DNA of 64,000 bases from Tolypothrix sp. PCC 7910 (GCF_011769525.1 NZ_CP050440.1:6139501-6203500), one strand, 5' to 3'; counted from the stretch's first letter, positions 36,485 to 44,821 are shown. Numbers and translations are program-made. Notes: generated by a model not told the origin, from the sequence alone.

Positions 36485-37351
36485 TTGTGCAAGTGCAAAC
36501 TTAGCTACAACTATTTTTCAAACAGCAAATTAAGCTATAAATACCCTCCGATTGCTTAACCAAACCGCCCTAGATTAGCGGCGGTTTCCTCATACTCAAT
36601 TTGTTATAAAATTACGATCAAACTCTGCATTATTGCTGGATATATTGCTGCAATATTTGCTAGATTTATATAGATATATAGTATCCAAATATTTCAAATC
36701 TACCTAAATATAGATTGACAAAACAAGAAAGTATTCCTAGGAATATTTACTTGCATCTCGGCAAGATTGTTAGCATCCTAACTAAATTAATACGGCCGAA
36801 CCAAGTAGACATGAGTCTATTTATTCAGTGTCAATTTATGGTTACAAAAAGCAACAAGATTGGTTAATCTGAAAACATGATGCCGTTTCAGTATAACCAC
36901 TGTGGAATATTACTATGGTTAATAGATAATCAGTGATTATTCGGTAACGAATTTAAGTAACACAAATTAATCTAATATCCCTAAAACTACCTTAGACAAA
37001 GGTTTTTCAGATGTTATACTAATGCAATCAAGCCCAAAATTGATTAAAAATTGCATCTGCACTCAACTGCAAAAATGTAATTTATGATTCTCTAATCCTA
37101 AATCAAAAGCAGCAAAAATGATACAGGAGAGCAAGTGATATTTAATCTTAGCTACCACATCAAAGGCCAAAATGTTTGTGTCGAACTTTGTATCAAAAGA
37201 CTTTTGTAGCAAAGCAATATTATGACACTTGTAAAACTGGATAAGATTATAAATGTATCCCCTGGTTACATCTAAAAGTAGTTAAAATAGAATCAAGACT
37301 CTCTTCAGAGAGTAAAGCTCAAAGTGAAGTGGTGAAGTTCAAATTTTTTGT
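36485..37351. other. Long spacer after DUF362
   Basis: About 870 bases without a credible gene. It contains the terminator at 36562-36587, AT-rich sequence with several short direct repeats, and a small palindrome ACTCTC-TTCA-GAGAGT at 37298-37313 just upstream of the small membrane protein. Its length leaves room for an untranslated RNA, but I saw no recognisable one. Confidence 0.6.
36562..36587 (+). terminator. Intrinsic terminator after DUF362 gene
   Basis: AAACCGCC (36562-36569) pairs with GGCGGTTT (36580-36587) around a 10-base loop and is followed by CCTCATAC. It lies 77 bases after the DUF362 stop. Confidence 0.6.
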
Positions 37352-37537
37352 ATGAATTCAAATAGTCAGTCTGCCAATACCGATACATATTCCCATAGGT
37401 TGGCAGACATTGTGGGAACCGCGATCGCTCTACTGACTCTGACATTACCTGTATTTGTCATTGCTCATTATTCTTCGACAAATGTACACAACACACAACA
37501 ACCTCTGACTTATAATCTACCCAGAAGCGGGGATTAA
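37352..37537 (+). CDS. Small membrane protein, possibly frameshifted
   Basis: A 61-residue protein with a polar N-terminus, one hydrophobic helix (about 21-42, IVGTAIALLTLTLPVFVIAHY) and a short polar tail. I do not recognise the family. Immediately after its stop, another frame stays open from 37516 to TGA at 37684-37686 and has natural-looking composition (TKIASTLCKQARDEALTIC and PLQQLNN), but no start codon of its own. The two parts together would give a protein of about 110 residues with a soluble tail. Either a single-base indel has split a longer gene or the second part is decayed coding sequence. Confidence 0.5.
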   Translation: MNSNSQSANTDTYSHRLADIVGTAIALLTLTLPVFVIAHYSSTNVHNTQQPLTYNLPRSGD

Positions 37538-37920
37538 ACGATCAGACTCGAAATTCACAACTAAATAAACCCAAAGCGGGAACAGATAACTCAGCAACAA
37601 AAATTGCTTCTACTCTCTGTAAACAGGCGAGAGATGAAGCATTAACAATCTGTCCGCTACAACAACTGAATAATCTCACGCGCTGATGATACAGCGCCGA
37701 TATGCGGTGATTCTTTAGGGGTCGCCGCACTTTTTCTCACCACAATACTTTTCGGTAAAAGAAAAAGGTACAAAGGAAAAGTCATAACCCTTCACCTTTC
37801 CCCTTTTACCTTTTCCCCGGAATTCAGTAGTATTGAAGTCCACCTTGGCCCTAAAATTCTACACGGGGAGGCAATATTGCTTATATCCCCGATGTACTGT
37901 TTTATAAGAGGAGCTTGTTT
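37538..37920. other. Spacer between the small membrane protein and ppa
   Basis: The first 150 bases contain the second-frame coding-like stretch ending at 37686, described with the small membrane protein. The rest contains T- and C-rich runs (CCTTTTACCTTTTCCCC type) and the ribosome-binding site of ppa. No other gene is seen. Confidence 0.5.
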
Positions 37921-38433
37921 GTGGATTTATCCCGTATACCACCCCAACCAAAACCGGGTCTAATCAACGTTCTGATTGAAATTGCAGGCGGGAGTAAAAA
38001 TAAATACGAGTTCGACAAAGACTTACAAGCTTTTGCCTTAGACCGGGTACTTTATTCATCGGTAAAATATCCTTATGACTACGGCTTTGTGCCCAACACT
38101 TTAGCTGATGACGGCGATCCTCTCGATGGGATGGTGATCATTGATGAACCTACCTTTCCTGGCTGTATAATTGCTGCACGACCCATTGGCTTCTTAGAAA
38201 TGATTGATGGTGGCGATCGCGACGAGAAAATTCTTTGCGTTCCTGACAAAGATCCGCGCTACGCTCAAGTACAATCTTTAAAGGATGTACCATCACACCG
38301 CTTGGATGAAATCGCTGAATTTTTCCGCAGTTATAAAAATCTGGAAAAGAAAGTAACTGAAATTCTCGGTTGGCAAGATGTTGACAAGGTCAAAGCTTTG
38401 GTAGATAAGTCAATTAAAGCTGCTCAAGGATAA
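37921..38433 (+). CDS. ppa: Inorganic pyrophosphatase (family I)
   Basis: Hydrolyses pyrophosphate to two phosphates, pulling biosynthetic reactions forward. I place the start at GTG 37921, giving [13 protein letters not shown], because this matches the family N-terminus and the Shine-Dalgarno AGAGGAG lies about 9 bases upstream; the in-frame TTG two codons earlier is too close to it. The product is 170 residues with the signature [11 protein letters not shown] carrying the metal-binding aspartates. Other landmarks are [13 protein letters not shown] and [10 protein letters not shown]. The gene is single and constitutive in type. Confidence 0.96.
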   Translation: MDLSRIPPQPKPGLINVLIEIAGGSKNKYEFDKDLQAFALDRVLYSSVKYPYDYGFVPNTLADDGDPLDGMVIIDEPTFPGCIIAARPIGFLEMIDGGDRDEKILCVPDKDPRYAQVQSLKDVPSHRLDEIAEFFRSYKNLEKKVTEILGWQDVDKVKALVDKSIKAAQG

Positions 38434-38522
38434 TTGATAATAGGTAATGGGTAGTTGTTCAGTGGTCAGTAGAACTAGAAGCTAGGAACAAGGGACTTAG
38501 AGTATAAAAGAGAAATAATAAA

Positions 38523-38542
38523 AGACGCGATTAATCGCGTCT
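38523..38542. repeat. 20-bp palindrome, copy 1
   Basis: AGACGCGATT-AATCGCGTCT, a perfect self-complementary 20-mer between ppa and panD. The identical 20 bases recur at 44725-44744. It is probably a dispersed palindromic element and may also act as a transcript end. Confidence 0.7.
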
Positions 38543-38688
38543 CTCCAACTCTTGATTCTTGACTAAATGCTATCTTTGTGCTATTGACTAGTGATTAATT
38601 ACCTATTACTTATATTTTTCAATCTTCAGCACTCAAATGCTGACTAAAAACTCAAAACGCAAATATTGCCACCGCACCCGTAAATCAA

Positions 38689-39072
38689 ATGCAGCGTACT
38701 CTCCTTTTGGCAAAAATTCACAACTGTACCCTCACAGGGGCCAATATCAACTATGTGGGTAGTATCAGTATAGATAATATTCTGTTGCAAAAATCTGGAA
38801 TCTTACCCTATGAACAGGTACAAGTCGTGAATAGTGCTAATGGTGAGCGTTTTATTACCTATGCGATCCCCGCTCCAGCCTATTCTGGAATTATTGAGCT
38901 AAATGGGGCTGCCGCACGTCTAGGCATTATAGGCGATCGCCTGATTATAATGGCCTACGGGCAGTTCACTCAGGAAGAGTTACAAAATTACTCGCCTACG
39001 GTCGTCATTGTAGACGAAAACAACCGACTATTGGAAGTACGGCACTACGATGACCTGCTCAGTAAGGCCTAA
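38689..39072 (+). CDS. panD: Aspartate 1-decarboxylase proenzyme
   Basis: Makes beta-alanine for pantothenate and coenzyme A. The 127-residue proenzyme cleaves itself between Gly24 and Ser25, seen here in NYVGSISID, to form the pyruvoyl cofactor. Lys9, Tyr58 (ITYAIPAP) and the [21 protein letters not shown] block are conserved. The second residue after the cleavage site is Ile instead of the usual Cys-Ala, which does not touch the scissile bond. The gene is followed 12 bases later by the MBL-fold gene, so the pair is likely co-transcribed. Confidence 0.94.
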   Translation: MQRTLLLAKIHNCTLTGANINYVGSISIDNILLQKSGILPYEQVQVVNSANGERFITYAIPAPAYSGIIELNGAAARLGIIGDRLIIMAYGQFTQEELQNYSPTVVIVDENNRLLEVRHYDDLLSKA

Positions 39073-39084
39073 ACTGCAAAGAAG

Positions 39085-39987
39085 ATGTCAAATACTGAAC
39101 TGTCGGATTCCCAAAGCCACTTAACTGAGAAACAAGCCACCCCGCTATCAAATTCATCTGGGGAATTTGTGGTGCAATTCTGGGGTGTGAGAGGTTTGGT
39201 TGCTACTCCAAGCGGCAATACCACGCGCTATGGTGGAAATACTGCTTGTGTGGAAATGCGTGTAGGTGCAAAGCATTTAATTTTTGATGGGGGTACTGGC
39301 TTAAGGTTATTGGGTAAAACTTGGCAAGAATTGGAACAGCCAATAGAAGCCTATCTATTTTTTACTAATTCCCAGTCCAATCGCATTCAAGGGTTTCCTT
39401 TTTTTGGCCCTGCGTTTGTTGCTAAAAATCGCTTTCATATTTACGGTTCAGCCGCCTCAAACAGCGCCTCAATCAAGCAATGTCTGTGCGATCAAATGCT
39501 GCAACCACACTTTCCCTACCCGTTACAGGTGATGCAGTCAGAATTGCATTTCCACAATATAAATCCTGGTAGCGAAGTAAAGCTAGGGGATCTCACGATT
39601 CACACAGCATTAATTAACAAACATCAGCGTTCCGTTGGCTATCGAGTTAATTGGCAAGGTTATAGCGTTGCTTACATCACCGACTTGTCTAAAGATCCTG
39701 AGCAAGTAGAACAAGATAAAATTTTAAAGCTAATTCAAGGGGTTGATTTGCTGATTGCTAATAGTACCTATGCTCCCCCGACTGCTCACAATAATGATTC
39801 ATCTAATTTACAGTGGCAAACTGCTGTGGATTTAGCTAGCAAAGCTGGCGTTAATAGCTTAGTTATCTCTCATTATCATCCAGATGATGATGATGATTTT
39901 CTCGATCGCGTGCAATCTGAAGTTAAGTCTAGCTTCCCTAAAGCATTGTTAGCTCGTGAAGGTATGGTTTTATCTGTGAGTAAGTAG
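39085..39987 (+). CDS. Metallo-beta-lactamase-fold protein lacking the HxHxDH metal motif
   Basis: A 300-residue protein clearly built on the MBL fold: FWGVRGLVATPSGNTTRYGGNTACVEM at the N-terminus, LIFDGGTGLRLLG, then IQGFPFFGPAF, VAYITDLS and LVISHYHPDDDDDF. In active relatives the segment before IQGFPFF reads HTHWDH, the di-metal site. Here it is TNSQSNR (94-100), with every ligand replaced. The later Asp (YITDLS) remains. It is therefore probably catalytically dead toward the usual metal-dependent hydrolysis, or uses a different site. It sits 12 bases after panD. Confidence 0.85.
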   Translation: MSNTELSDSQSHLTEKQATPLSNSSGEFVVQFWGVRGLVATPSGNTTRYGGNTACVEMRVGAKHLIFDGGTGLRLLGKTWQELEQPIEAYLFFTNSQSNRIQGFPFFGPAFVAKNRFHIYGSAASNSASIKQCLCDQMLQPHFPYPLQVMQSELHFHNINPGSEVKLGDLTIHTALINKHQRSVGYRVNWQGYSVAYITDLSKDPEQVEQDKILKLIQGVDLLIANSTYAPPTAHNNDSSNLQWQTAVDLASKAGVNSLVISHYHPDDDDDFLDRVQSEVKSSFPKALLAREGMVLSVSK

Positions 39988-40060
39988 AGGATGAGAGATT
40001 GGGAAAAGGCAAAGAGGTAGGGAGCAGGGAGCAGGGGGAGAAAGCTGACACTCAGCACTG

Positions 40061-41131
40061 CTAGGTGGCTTTGAGGGTTGATTCCTCTTGACTATTGACT
40101 ACTTGGGTAAGTTCTTGAAGTTTGGCTGCGGCTACGCCAGTAGTTAATAATTCGGAGGCTTTGGCAATACCCGATCGCATATCTGGAGAAATACCACTGC
40201 GCCAAAGGTGAAATCCACCATTCCACAAGGCTGTTTGCATTAATTCTGTGGGTTTACCAGCCAAAACCTCTTGCATCTCACTGAGCAATTCTGCAGTAGT
40301 CTCAAGGGGGACGTTTTTGGTAGTGAATCCATAATCACGTGGTGCAAGGTGTAAGCGTTCTAGCACTCCTGTATTTGAAGATAAGCCGATAATTGCAGTG
40401 CGATCGCGTGGTAAGTCACAACTACCTTCTAATCCCTTCACTAAGGTATATTTTGTGACATTTTGTAAAGCTAGCGTTTCCTGAAATAGCGCTTCTGTTG
40501 GCGGATGGACAAAGCCAGGGATTATATGAACATCCCCAGCATAAGGACACCAAATTAGCTCCATTGTGGCCAAGGGGGGACGCTTGCCTAATTGGTCGCG
40601 GTAATCCCAAATACTTTGGTTTAATGGAAAATGCTTAGGAGCGTAAACAAAGCCAATTCCTGTTTTTTCGAGGATTTGTTGGGTTTTTACTAGTGGTAAG
40701 GTTGTCCAATCTACCCCTAAACCCTGCCAAATTTCTGCTAGGGGAAGTCCGTACTTAGTCGGGAGGCGATCGCCACCGTGCATGATCACTGGTTGACCAA
40801 CAGCAGCTAATAGCAAAGCAATGATCGGGCTAATGGGTGCAGTACGCGTTCTGCCATCATACGGTATGCCCAATACTATTACTGGTCGCTCCGCCGCAAT
40901 AGGTTGCAGTTTTGGCCCTAGTTCATTGTAGGCATCCAACATTCCCGCTAACTCTTCCGGCGTGGGACGCTTGATCCGATGAGCAATTAAAAACGCCCCG
41001 ATTTGGGCGGGTGTAGCTTCACCTAGCAACATCATTTTGGTAGCTGTGGCGGCTTCAGCACGAGTTAAATTTTCTCCTGTGTGATTTCCACTGCCTACCT
41101 TTTTTAATAATTGCCGAAATAAATTGCTCAT
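40061..41131 (-). CDS. cnaT: CnaT, anthranilate phosphoribosyltransferase-like protein for nitrate-gene expression
   Basis: A 356-residue member of the nucleoside phosphorylase/phosphoribosyltransferase family III. In Anabaena PCC 7120 the gene beside ntcB, cnaT, is needed for expression of the nitrate assimilation nir operon; position here beside ntcB matches. Residues 1-60 form the helical domain with the GEATPAQIGAFLIAHRIK block. The PRPP-binding motif GTGGD-x-x-x-T-N of true TrpD is replaced by GIPYDGRTRT, and the later His-rich site reads YAPKHFPL. It is therefore unlikely to make phosphoribosyl-anthranilate. Gene symbol is by synteny and family; the biochemical role is unknown. Confidence 0.82.
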   Translation of the reverse strand: MSNLFRQLLKKVGSGNHTGENLTRAEAATATKMMLLGEATPAQIGAFLIAHRIKRPTPEELAGMLDAYNELGPKLQPIAAERPVIVLGIPYDGRTRTAPISPIIALLLAAVGQPVIMHGGDRLPTKYGLPLAEIWQGLGVDWTTLPLVKTQQILEKTGIGFVYAPKHFPLNQSIWDYRDQLGKRPPLATMELIWCPYAGDVHIIPGFVHPPTEALFQETLALQNVTKYTLVKGLEGSCDLPRDRTAIIGLSSNTGVLERLHLAPRDYGFTTKNVPLETTAELLSEMQEVLAGKPTELMQTALWNGGFHLWRSGISPDMRSGIAKASELLTTGVAAAKLQELTQVVNSQEESTLKAT

Positions 41132-41306
41132 TTGTCATTTGTCCTTTGTCATTTGTCCTTTGTCATTTGCCCTTTACCGTTGTGAACTCGAGACAACTAT
41201 ATAGTGACCTAATTTTAGATTTGAACTTAGAAATTTCACAGGTTTGAGGCTGCAAGATTAATTTTTGCAGTAAATCTAAAATCTAAAATCCAAAATTGAT
41301 TGACTG

Positions 41307-42254
41307 TTAAGAAGCCGATCGCTGTTGGTTAATTTGCGGCGGGATATTTTGTCGCACCAGTTGCCAAAAGTGGTTGATTGGGGGAATTTGTAGGCGATCG
41401 CCAGTGGTAACCATAACTACCCGGCGTGTCAAACTCGAATTATCAGATAGATTACTGTTACTATTACAGGCTAAAGGCCGTACTGCCAAGGTGGGATCTA
41501 GCCGCGCTTCCATCAGTGCGGAATGGGGTAGCAAAGCTATCAGTTCTCCTTGACGCACTACTCCCCGGAAAGCGTCTAAAGTATTGACCTCTAAAGCTGC
41601 TTGGAGTGTAGCTTCTAAACGCTCAAACCTATCTTGTATTAAACGTTGCATCCCGTAACCATCTTTAAAAACCACTTGAGGGTAACGAATTAGCTCCGAC
41701 CAAGGAATATATTCATATTGGGCTAAGGGATGTTTGGCAGAAGTTAATACCTCAATGGGTTCTTCATATAGTACTTCTACCACCATTTCGCGGCCAGTAG
41801 TTAAGAAGCGATTATTCATCACGATCGCCAAATCCACCAGTCCATCTTTGAGGACTTTTAAAGCGCGATCGCTACCCAAGGAAGTTACCCGCAATTGCAC
41901 CTCTGGGTAATCACGACAAAATTGTTGTAATACTGGTGGCAAATACGATCCACACATCGAGTGAATCGCTGCAATACACAATTCTGGTTGCTTACCTGCA
42001 ATTAAATCTGTTAGTTCCTCTGTCGCTGTTTGCCACTCCTGACAAATTTTTCGCACGCGGGGTAATAAGCGTTCACCGCCTAGTGTTAGCTTGGCGTGAG
42101 TCGTGCGGTGAAACAACTCTAGCCCCAAATCAGCTTCTAAGGCTTGAATTTGACGGCTAATTGTCGATTGAGTGACACCACATTTTCTGGCCGCTTGTTG
42201 AAAGCTGCCGGTTTCCGCGATCGCTAAAAAGGCTTGCAACTGCTCTAGTCGCAT
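41307..42254 (-). CDS. ntcB: NtcB, LysR-type nitrate/nitrite-responsive activator
   Basis: A 315-residue LysR regulator. The winged helix-turn-helix spans about residues 1-60 (MRLEQLQAFLAIAETGSFQQ, then CGVTQSTISRQIQALEADLG) and the two-lobe effector domain about 90-300, with a VTSLGSDRALKVLKDGLVDLAIVMNN segment typical of NtcB. In cyanobacteria NtcB enhances expression of the nirA operon in response to nitrite/nitrate. Neighbours cnaT and nirB-like support the name. A perfect GTAN8TAC site lies at 42261-42274. A C-terminal polar stretch (NSNSNLSDNSS) before the last strand is loop-like and variable. The start is fixed by the family N-terminus. Confidence 0.87.
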   Translation of the reverse strand: MRLEQLQAFLAIAETGSFQQAARKCGVTQSTISRQIQALEADLGLELFHRTTHAKLTLGGERLLPRVRKICQEWQTATEELTDLIAGKQPELCIAAIHSMCGSYLPPVLQQFCRDYPEVQLRVTSLGSDRALKVLKDGLVDLAIVMNNRFLTTGREMVVEVLYEEPIEVLTSAKHPLAQYEYIPWSELIRYPQVVFKDGYGMQRLIQDRFERLEATLQAALEVNTLDAFRGVVRQGELIALLPHSALMEARLDPTLAVRPLACNSNSNLSDNSSLTRRVVMVTTGDRLQIPPINHFWQLVRQNIPPQINQQRSAS

Positions 42255-42565
42255 TTTTTTGTAGCCTGAATTACATTTATTGATTTCATTAACTTAACGG
42301 ATTTTCTACCTCAATTTGGTACGGTTTGTTACAAGTGCTTTCTTCTGCAATATTTTAATTTAACTTTTTCTGAAAGTCGTTTTATATTTTTTCTCATTAA
42401 TAGTCATCCTGAAGCCGCATTTGTCGCCAAATCTCCTCAAGACGAAATTTTAAATTTTCTTTCGTCGTATCTAAATATCAAGACAAGGGGATTGGGAAAC
42501 TCGGGGACTGGGGAGATGAGGGAGAAATAAAAAACACCAATTACCCATTACCCATTACCCATTAC
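42255..42565. other. Spacer between ntcB and the nirB-like gene
   Basis: About 310 bases. It carries the NtcA-like box at 42261-42274 and, at the other end, tandem ATTACCC heptamers (about 42541-42566). No gene seen. Confidence 0.6.
42261..42274 (-). promoter_or_regulatory. NtcA-like box GTAN8TAC at ntcB
   Basis: GTA-GCCTGAAT-TAC matches the nitrogen-control consensus exactly and reads as a symmetric site on either strand. It ends only 6 bases before the ntcB ATG. That is too close for the usual activation position (about 41 bases before the transcript start) unless it represses or the transcript starts elsewhere. Confidence 0.45.
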
Positions 42566-42566
42566 C
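42541..42566 (+). repeat. Tandem ATTACCC heptamer repeat
   Basis: Three to four tandem copies of ATTACCC (ending ATTACCTA) at the 3' end of the nirB-like gene. Short heptamer arrays like this occur in several spacers of the window. Confidence 0.75.
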
Positions 42567-43864
42567 TACCACTCCGCCAAAGCGATCGCGACTCCTTGCT
42601 GTAAGTCGGGAGTGATGGTGGTGTTGTTGGCTAATTTTTGTAATTGTTGATGGGCGATGTCTGGTGAGAGATTTTTGAGGGCGGCGATCGCGTGTAGTCT
42701 TACTGATGGTTCTGCGTCAGCTAGGAGTAGAATTAAGGGTTCAATCGCTTGGATGCAGCCTAGCTGTCCTAAAGAGAGGGCGATCGCATTTTTGATGTTG
42801 GCAAGTTCTTTGGCGGGATGGTTTGATTGCAGTATTGCCAATAAAATTTCTGTGGCTAATAGCATTAACTCTGGCTGTTGTACTCGCCCTAAAACTGTGA
42901 CAATTTCCTGCCACACTGTTTCGGATGTGCTTTGATTAAATGCTTGTTGGAGATATGCCAAACTTGTAGCTGTTCCTAACCAACTCAGGGCGCGAATTAT
43001 TTCTAATTGCAGCTTGATGGATATATTTGGTGATATTAAAGCTACAAATAAGCATTGAGCCGCATTGTCATTACCCATGCGAGCCAGGGTAATTGCAGTA
43101 GTACAAGCAACATCTTCGTTTAAATCATCAAGTCTAGGTTGGAGTTTCGTTACTAAATCTAATGTTTCGCATAATTCAGGACGAAAACCTAAACCTTGGA
43201 CAGCAGCGTGTCTGACTGAGGCGGCGAAATCGTCTAAAGCTTTCACCAATATAGGGGGAATACGTTCGTCATGAAAATTACTGAGGGCTTCAATGACTGC
43301 GGTTCTAACTGCGGGTTGTGGATCTTCTACCACACTCAAAAGCGGCGTAATGGTTTCTGTGCTACGGATATAGGAAAGCGATCGCACTGCTAAAAGTCTG
43401 GTATCTTCCGCAAGTAAGAGTTCAGTTAGTGCAGCACTAGCAAGACGATCCATTTTTCCCAATGCATTTGCTGCCATTTCCTTGAGTTCTTGGCTATCGC
43501 TAGTTTTTAATAATTGCACCAAAGGCGCGATCGTATCAGGATGCTGAAGTTCTCCTAATATCCTTGCTGCATACCAACGAACTTCTTCGTCTGCGTCTTC
43601 ATCCTCTAAAATCTCAACTAATCGCGGAATAGCTAATTTTCCTACATACTGAAAAATCTTTGCAATTTCCCAACGTTGCTGAAAATCACCCATTTCTAAG
43701 ATAGAGATGCTTAAATCCAGCAAAAGCTCTTGATTTTGCAATATTTCTGGATGTGTAGACTCTTGTTTGAGAATCAACTGTTGTAGATATTCAATCAGCA
43801 ATGACCAATCAGCTGCATCACGTGCTGCTTGTGCTTGCACCAAAAGCTGGTTGATATTATTCAC
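42566..43864 (-). CDS. nirB: HEAT-repeat protein, NirB-like
   Basis: A 432-residue all-helical protein with about nine HEAT/PBS-lyase-type repeats (about residues 60-430). Examples include the VRWYAARILGELQHPDTIAPLVQLLK unit and the later EPSVRLHAIAALKNLSP unit. No signal peptide or catalytic residues. In Anabaena PCC 7120 nirB lies beside ntcB and is needed for full nitrite reductase activity, probably through protein contact with NirA. The order HEAT gene, ntcB, cnaT on one strand matches that arrangement. The identification as NirB rests on context and repeat type, since HEAT repeats alone are not specific. Confidence 0.68.
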   Translation of the reverse strand: MNNINQLLVQAQAARDAADWSLLIEYLQQLILKQESTHPEILQNQELLLDLSISILEMGDFQQRWEIAKIFQYVGKLAIPRLVEILEDEDADEEVRWYAARILGELQHPDTIAPLVQLLKTSDSQELKEMAANALGKMDRLASAALTELLLAEDTRLLAVRSLSYIRSTETITPLLSVVEDPQPAVRTAVIEALSNFHDERIPPILVKALDDFAASVRHAAVQGLGFRPELCETLDLVTKLQPRLDDLNEDVACTTAITLARMGNDNAAQCLFVALISPNISIKLQLEIIRALSWLGTATSLAYLQQAFNQSTSETVWQEIVTVLGRVQQPELMLLATEILLAILQSNHPAKELANIKNAIALSLGQLGCIQAIEPLILLLADAEPSVRLHAIAALKNLSPDIAHQQLQKLANNTTITPDLQQGVAIALAEW

Positions 43865-44211
43865 GATTCTTACAAACCTCTACACTGGTTATCTTTTATA
43901 TTTTCTCAGGATCTATACAATCTAGCCAAGGGTTTCTAGTCAACAATCAAGTAGAGAAAATCTAGGGCTAATGTTCTGACTACGAACTTAATACCAAATC
44001 AAATAATGTTTGCGGTACATCAATATTAGAGGGCAAGGCAGTGCCTTGCCCCTACAATCTGTCGCATTCTTGTTTCAGATTGGTATAAGAATACTTAGGG
44101 ATTTCCAGAAAATAAATTATCTTCAGTTACTGACATTAAGATTATATTTCTCTCCCTGCTCCCTGCCCCCTGCTAAACAAGCGATAGCATATTTTTTTAG
44201 TTGGAAGCCTC
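43865..44211. other. Spacer holding a complete-looking repeat A element
   Basis: About 350 bases between the nirB-like and Rieske genes. It contains the repeat A element at 43991-44086 and a pyrimidine-rich run (CTCCCTGCTCCCTGCCCCCTG type) near 44150-44172. No gene seen. Confidence 0.6.
43991..44086. repeat. Repeat family A, most complete copy (miniature inverted-repeat element)
   Basis: About 96 bases with near-perfect ends, ATACCAAATC and GATTGGTAT, which are complementary apart from one extra A. The interior has a perfect 10-bp hairpin at 44031-44051, GGGCAAGGCA-G-TGCCTTGCCC. The left half recurs at 6751-6816 and the right half at 1115-1171. It has no coding capacity, which fits a non-autonomous transposable element. 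Confidence 0.65.
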
Positions 44212-44652
44212 TCAGGTTGGCTGAACAACAACAGAATCGCCTTCTATTTTTGCTGTATAAGTTTTGAGAGGTTTATCAGCAGGGCCTTCTATCACTTTGC
44301 CATCAGCCCCAAATTCCGAGTCATGACAAGGACAGACAAATTGTTTGGCGGTTTCCTTCCAGGTGACTGTGCAACCTTTATGAGTACAGGTAGGGTTAAC
44401 AGCAATTAGATTTCCAGATTGAGATTTACCAACTACTAATACAGGCCCAACTGGCGATTCCTTCAAAAGTAACTGACCAGTTTTATCTAATTCTGCAACA
44501 GTACCCACTTTTACCCCATTCCCAGTTGTGGGAGGTAGGGTTGCAGTTGTAGATGTCGTTGTTTTTTCAGAACTACAAGCTGCGATCGCAATAGGTAAAG
44601 AACTAGCTAGCCAACCTAAACCCACCCAATTAATAAAATCACGACGTTTCAT
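44212..44652 (-). CDS. Rieske iron-sulfur protein, PetC-like
   Basis: A 146-residue exported protein. The N-terminus MKRRDFINWVGLGWLASSLPIAIAAC has a twin-arginine type RRDF motif and a possible lipobox AIAAC. The Rieske cluster site is complete: Cys89-T-His91 (PTCTHKGC) and Cys107-x2-His110 (FVCPCHDSEFG), with Cys94 and Cys109 placed to form the disulphide. A Thr/Pro-rich linker separates the anchor and the cluster domain. It is smaller than the main cytochrome b6f PetC and has a lone membrane anchor, so it is a minor PetC paralogue or unrelated Rieske protein. In Anabaena a similar gene lies between nirB and nirA, from memory. Confidence 0.85.
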   Translation of the reverse strand: MKRRDFINWVGLGWLASSLPIAIAACSSEKTTTSTTATLPPTTGNGVKVGTVAELDKTGQLLLKESPVGPVLVVGKSQSGNLIAVNPTCTHKGCTVTWKETAKQFVCPCHDSEFGADGKVIEGPADKPLKTYTAKIEGDSVVVQPT

Positions 44653-44724
44653 AAGTGCTGGAAGAATTACGTAAGTTTAACGAATATATATCAGAGATTT
44701 TCAATAATTGCTCAAGAGTCATAG

Positions 44725-44744
44725 AGACGCGATTAATCGCGTCT
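44725..44744. repeat. 20-bp palindrome, copy 2
   Basis: AGACGCGATT-AATCGCGTCT, identical to the copy at 38523-38542, located 73 bases upstream of the Rieske start codon. Confidence 0.7.
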
Positions 44745-44787
44745 GTACAAAAGCCATTAGCTATTTCTTCCTTATCCCCAGCCTCCA

Positions 44788-44821
44788 GTCCCCAATCACC
44801 AATCCCCAATCACCAATCCCC
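44788..44821 (+). repeat. CCAATCA/CCCCAAT repeat at end of tpsB
   Basis: Alternating CCAATCA and CCAATCCC units in tandem run up to the tpsB stop codon. This is one more short tandem array of the kind found in many spacers here. Confidence 0.65.

Noticed and set aside
43870-43883. NtcA-like site GTAN8TAA just upstream of the nirB-like gene
   Set aside because: One mismatch from GTAN8TAC and 5 bases from the start codon; too weak to list as a regulatory site.
44010-44267. 85-codon plus-strand open frame across repeat A
   Set aside because: It runs through a palindromic element and into the antisense of the Rieske gene, so it is a chance frame.
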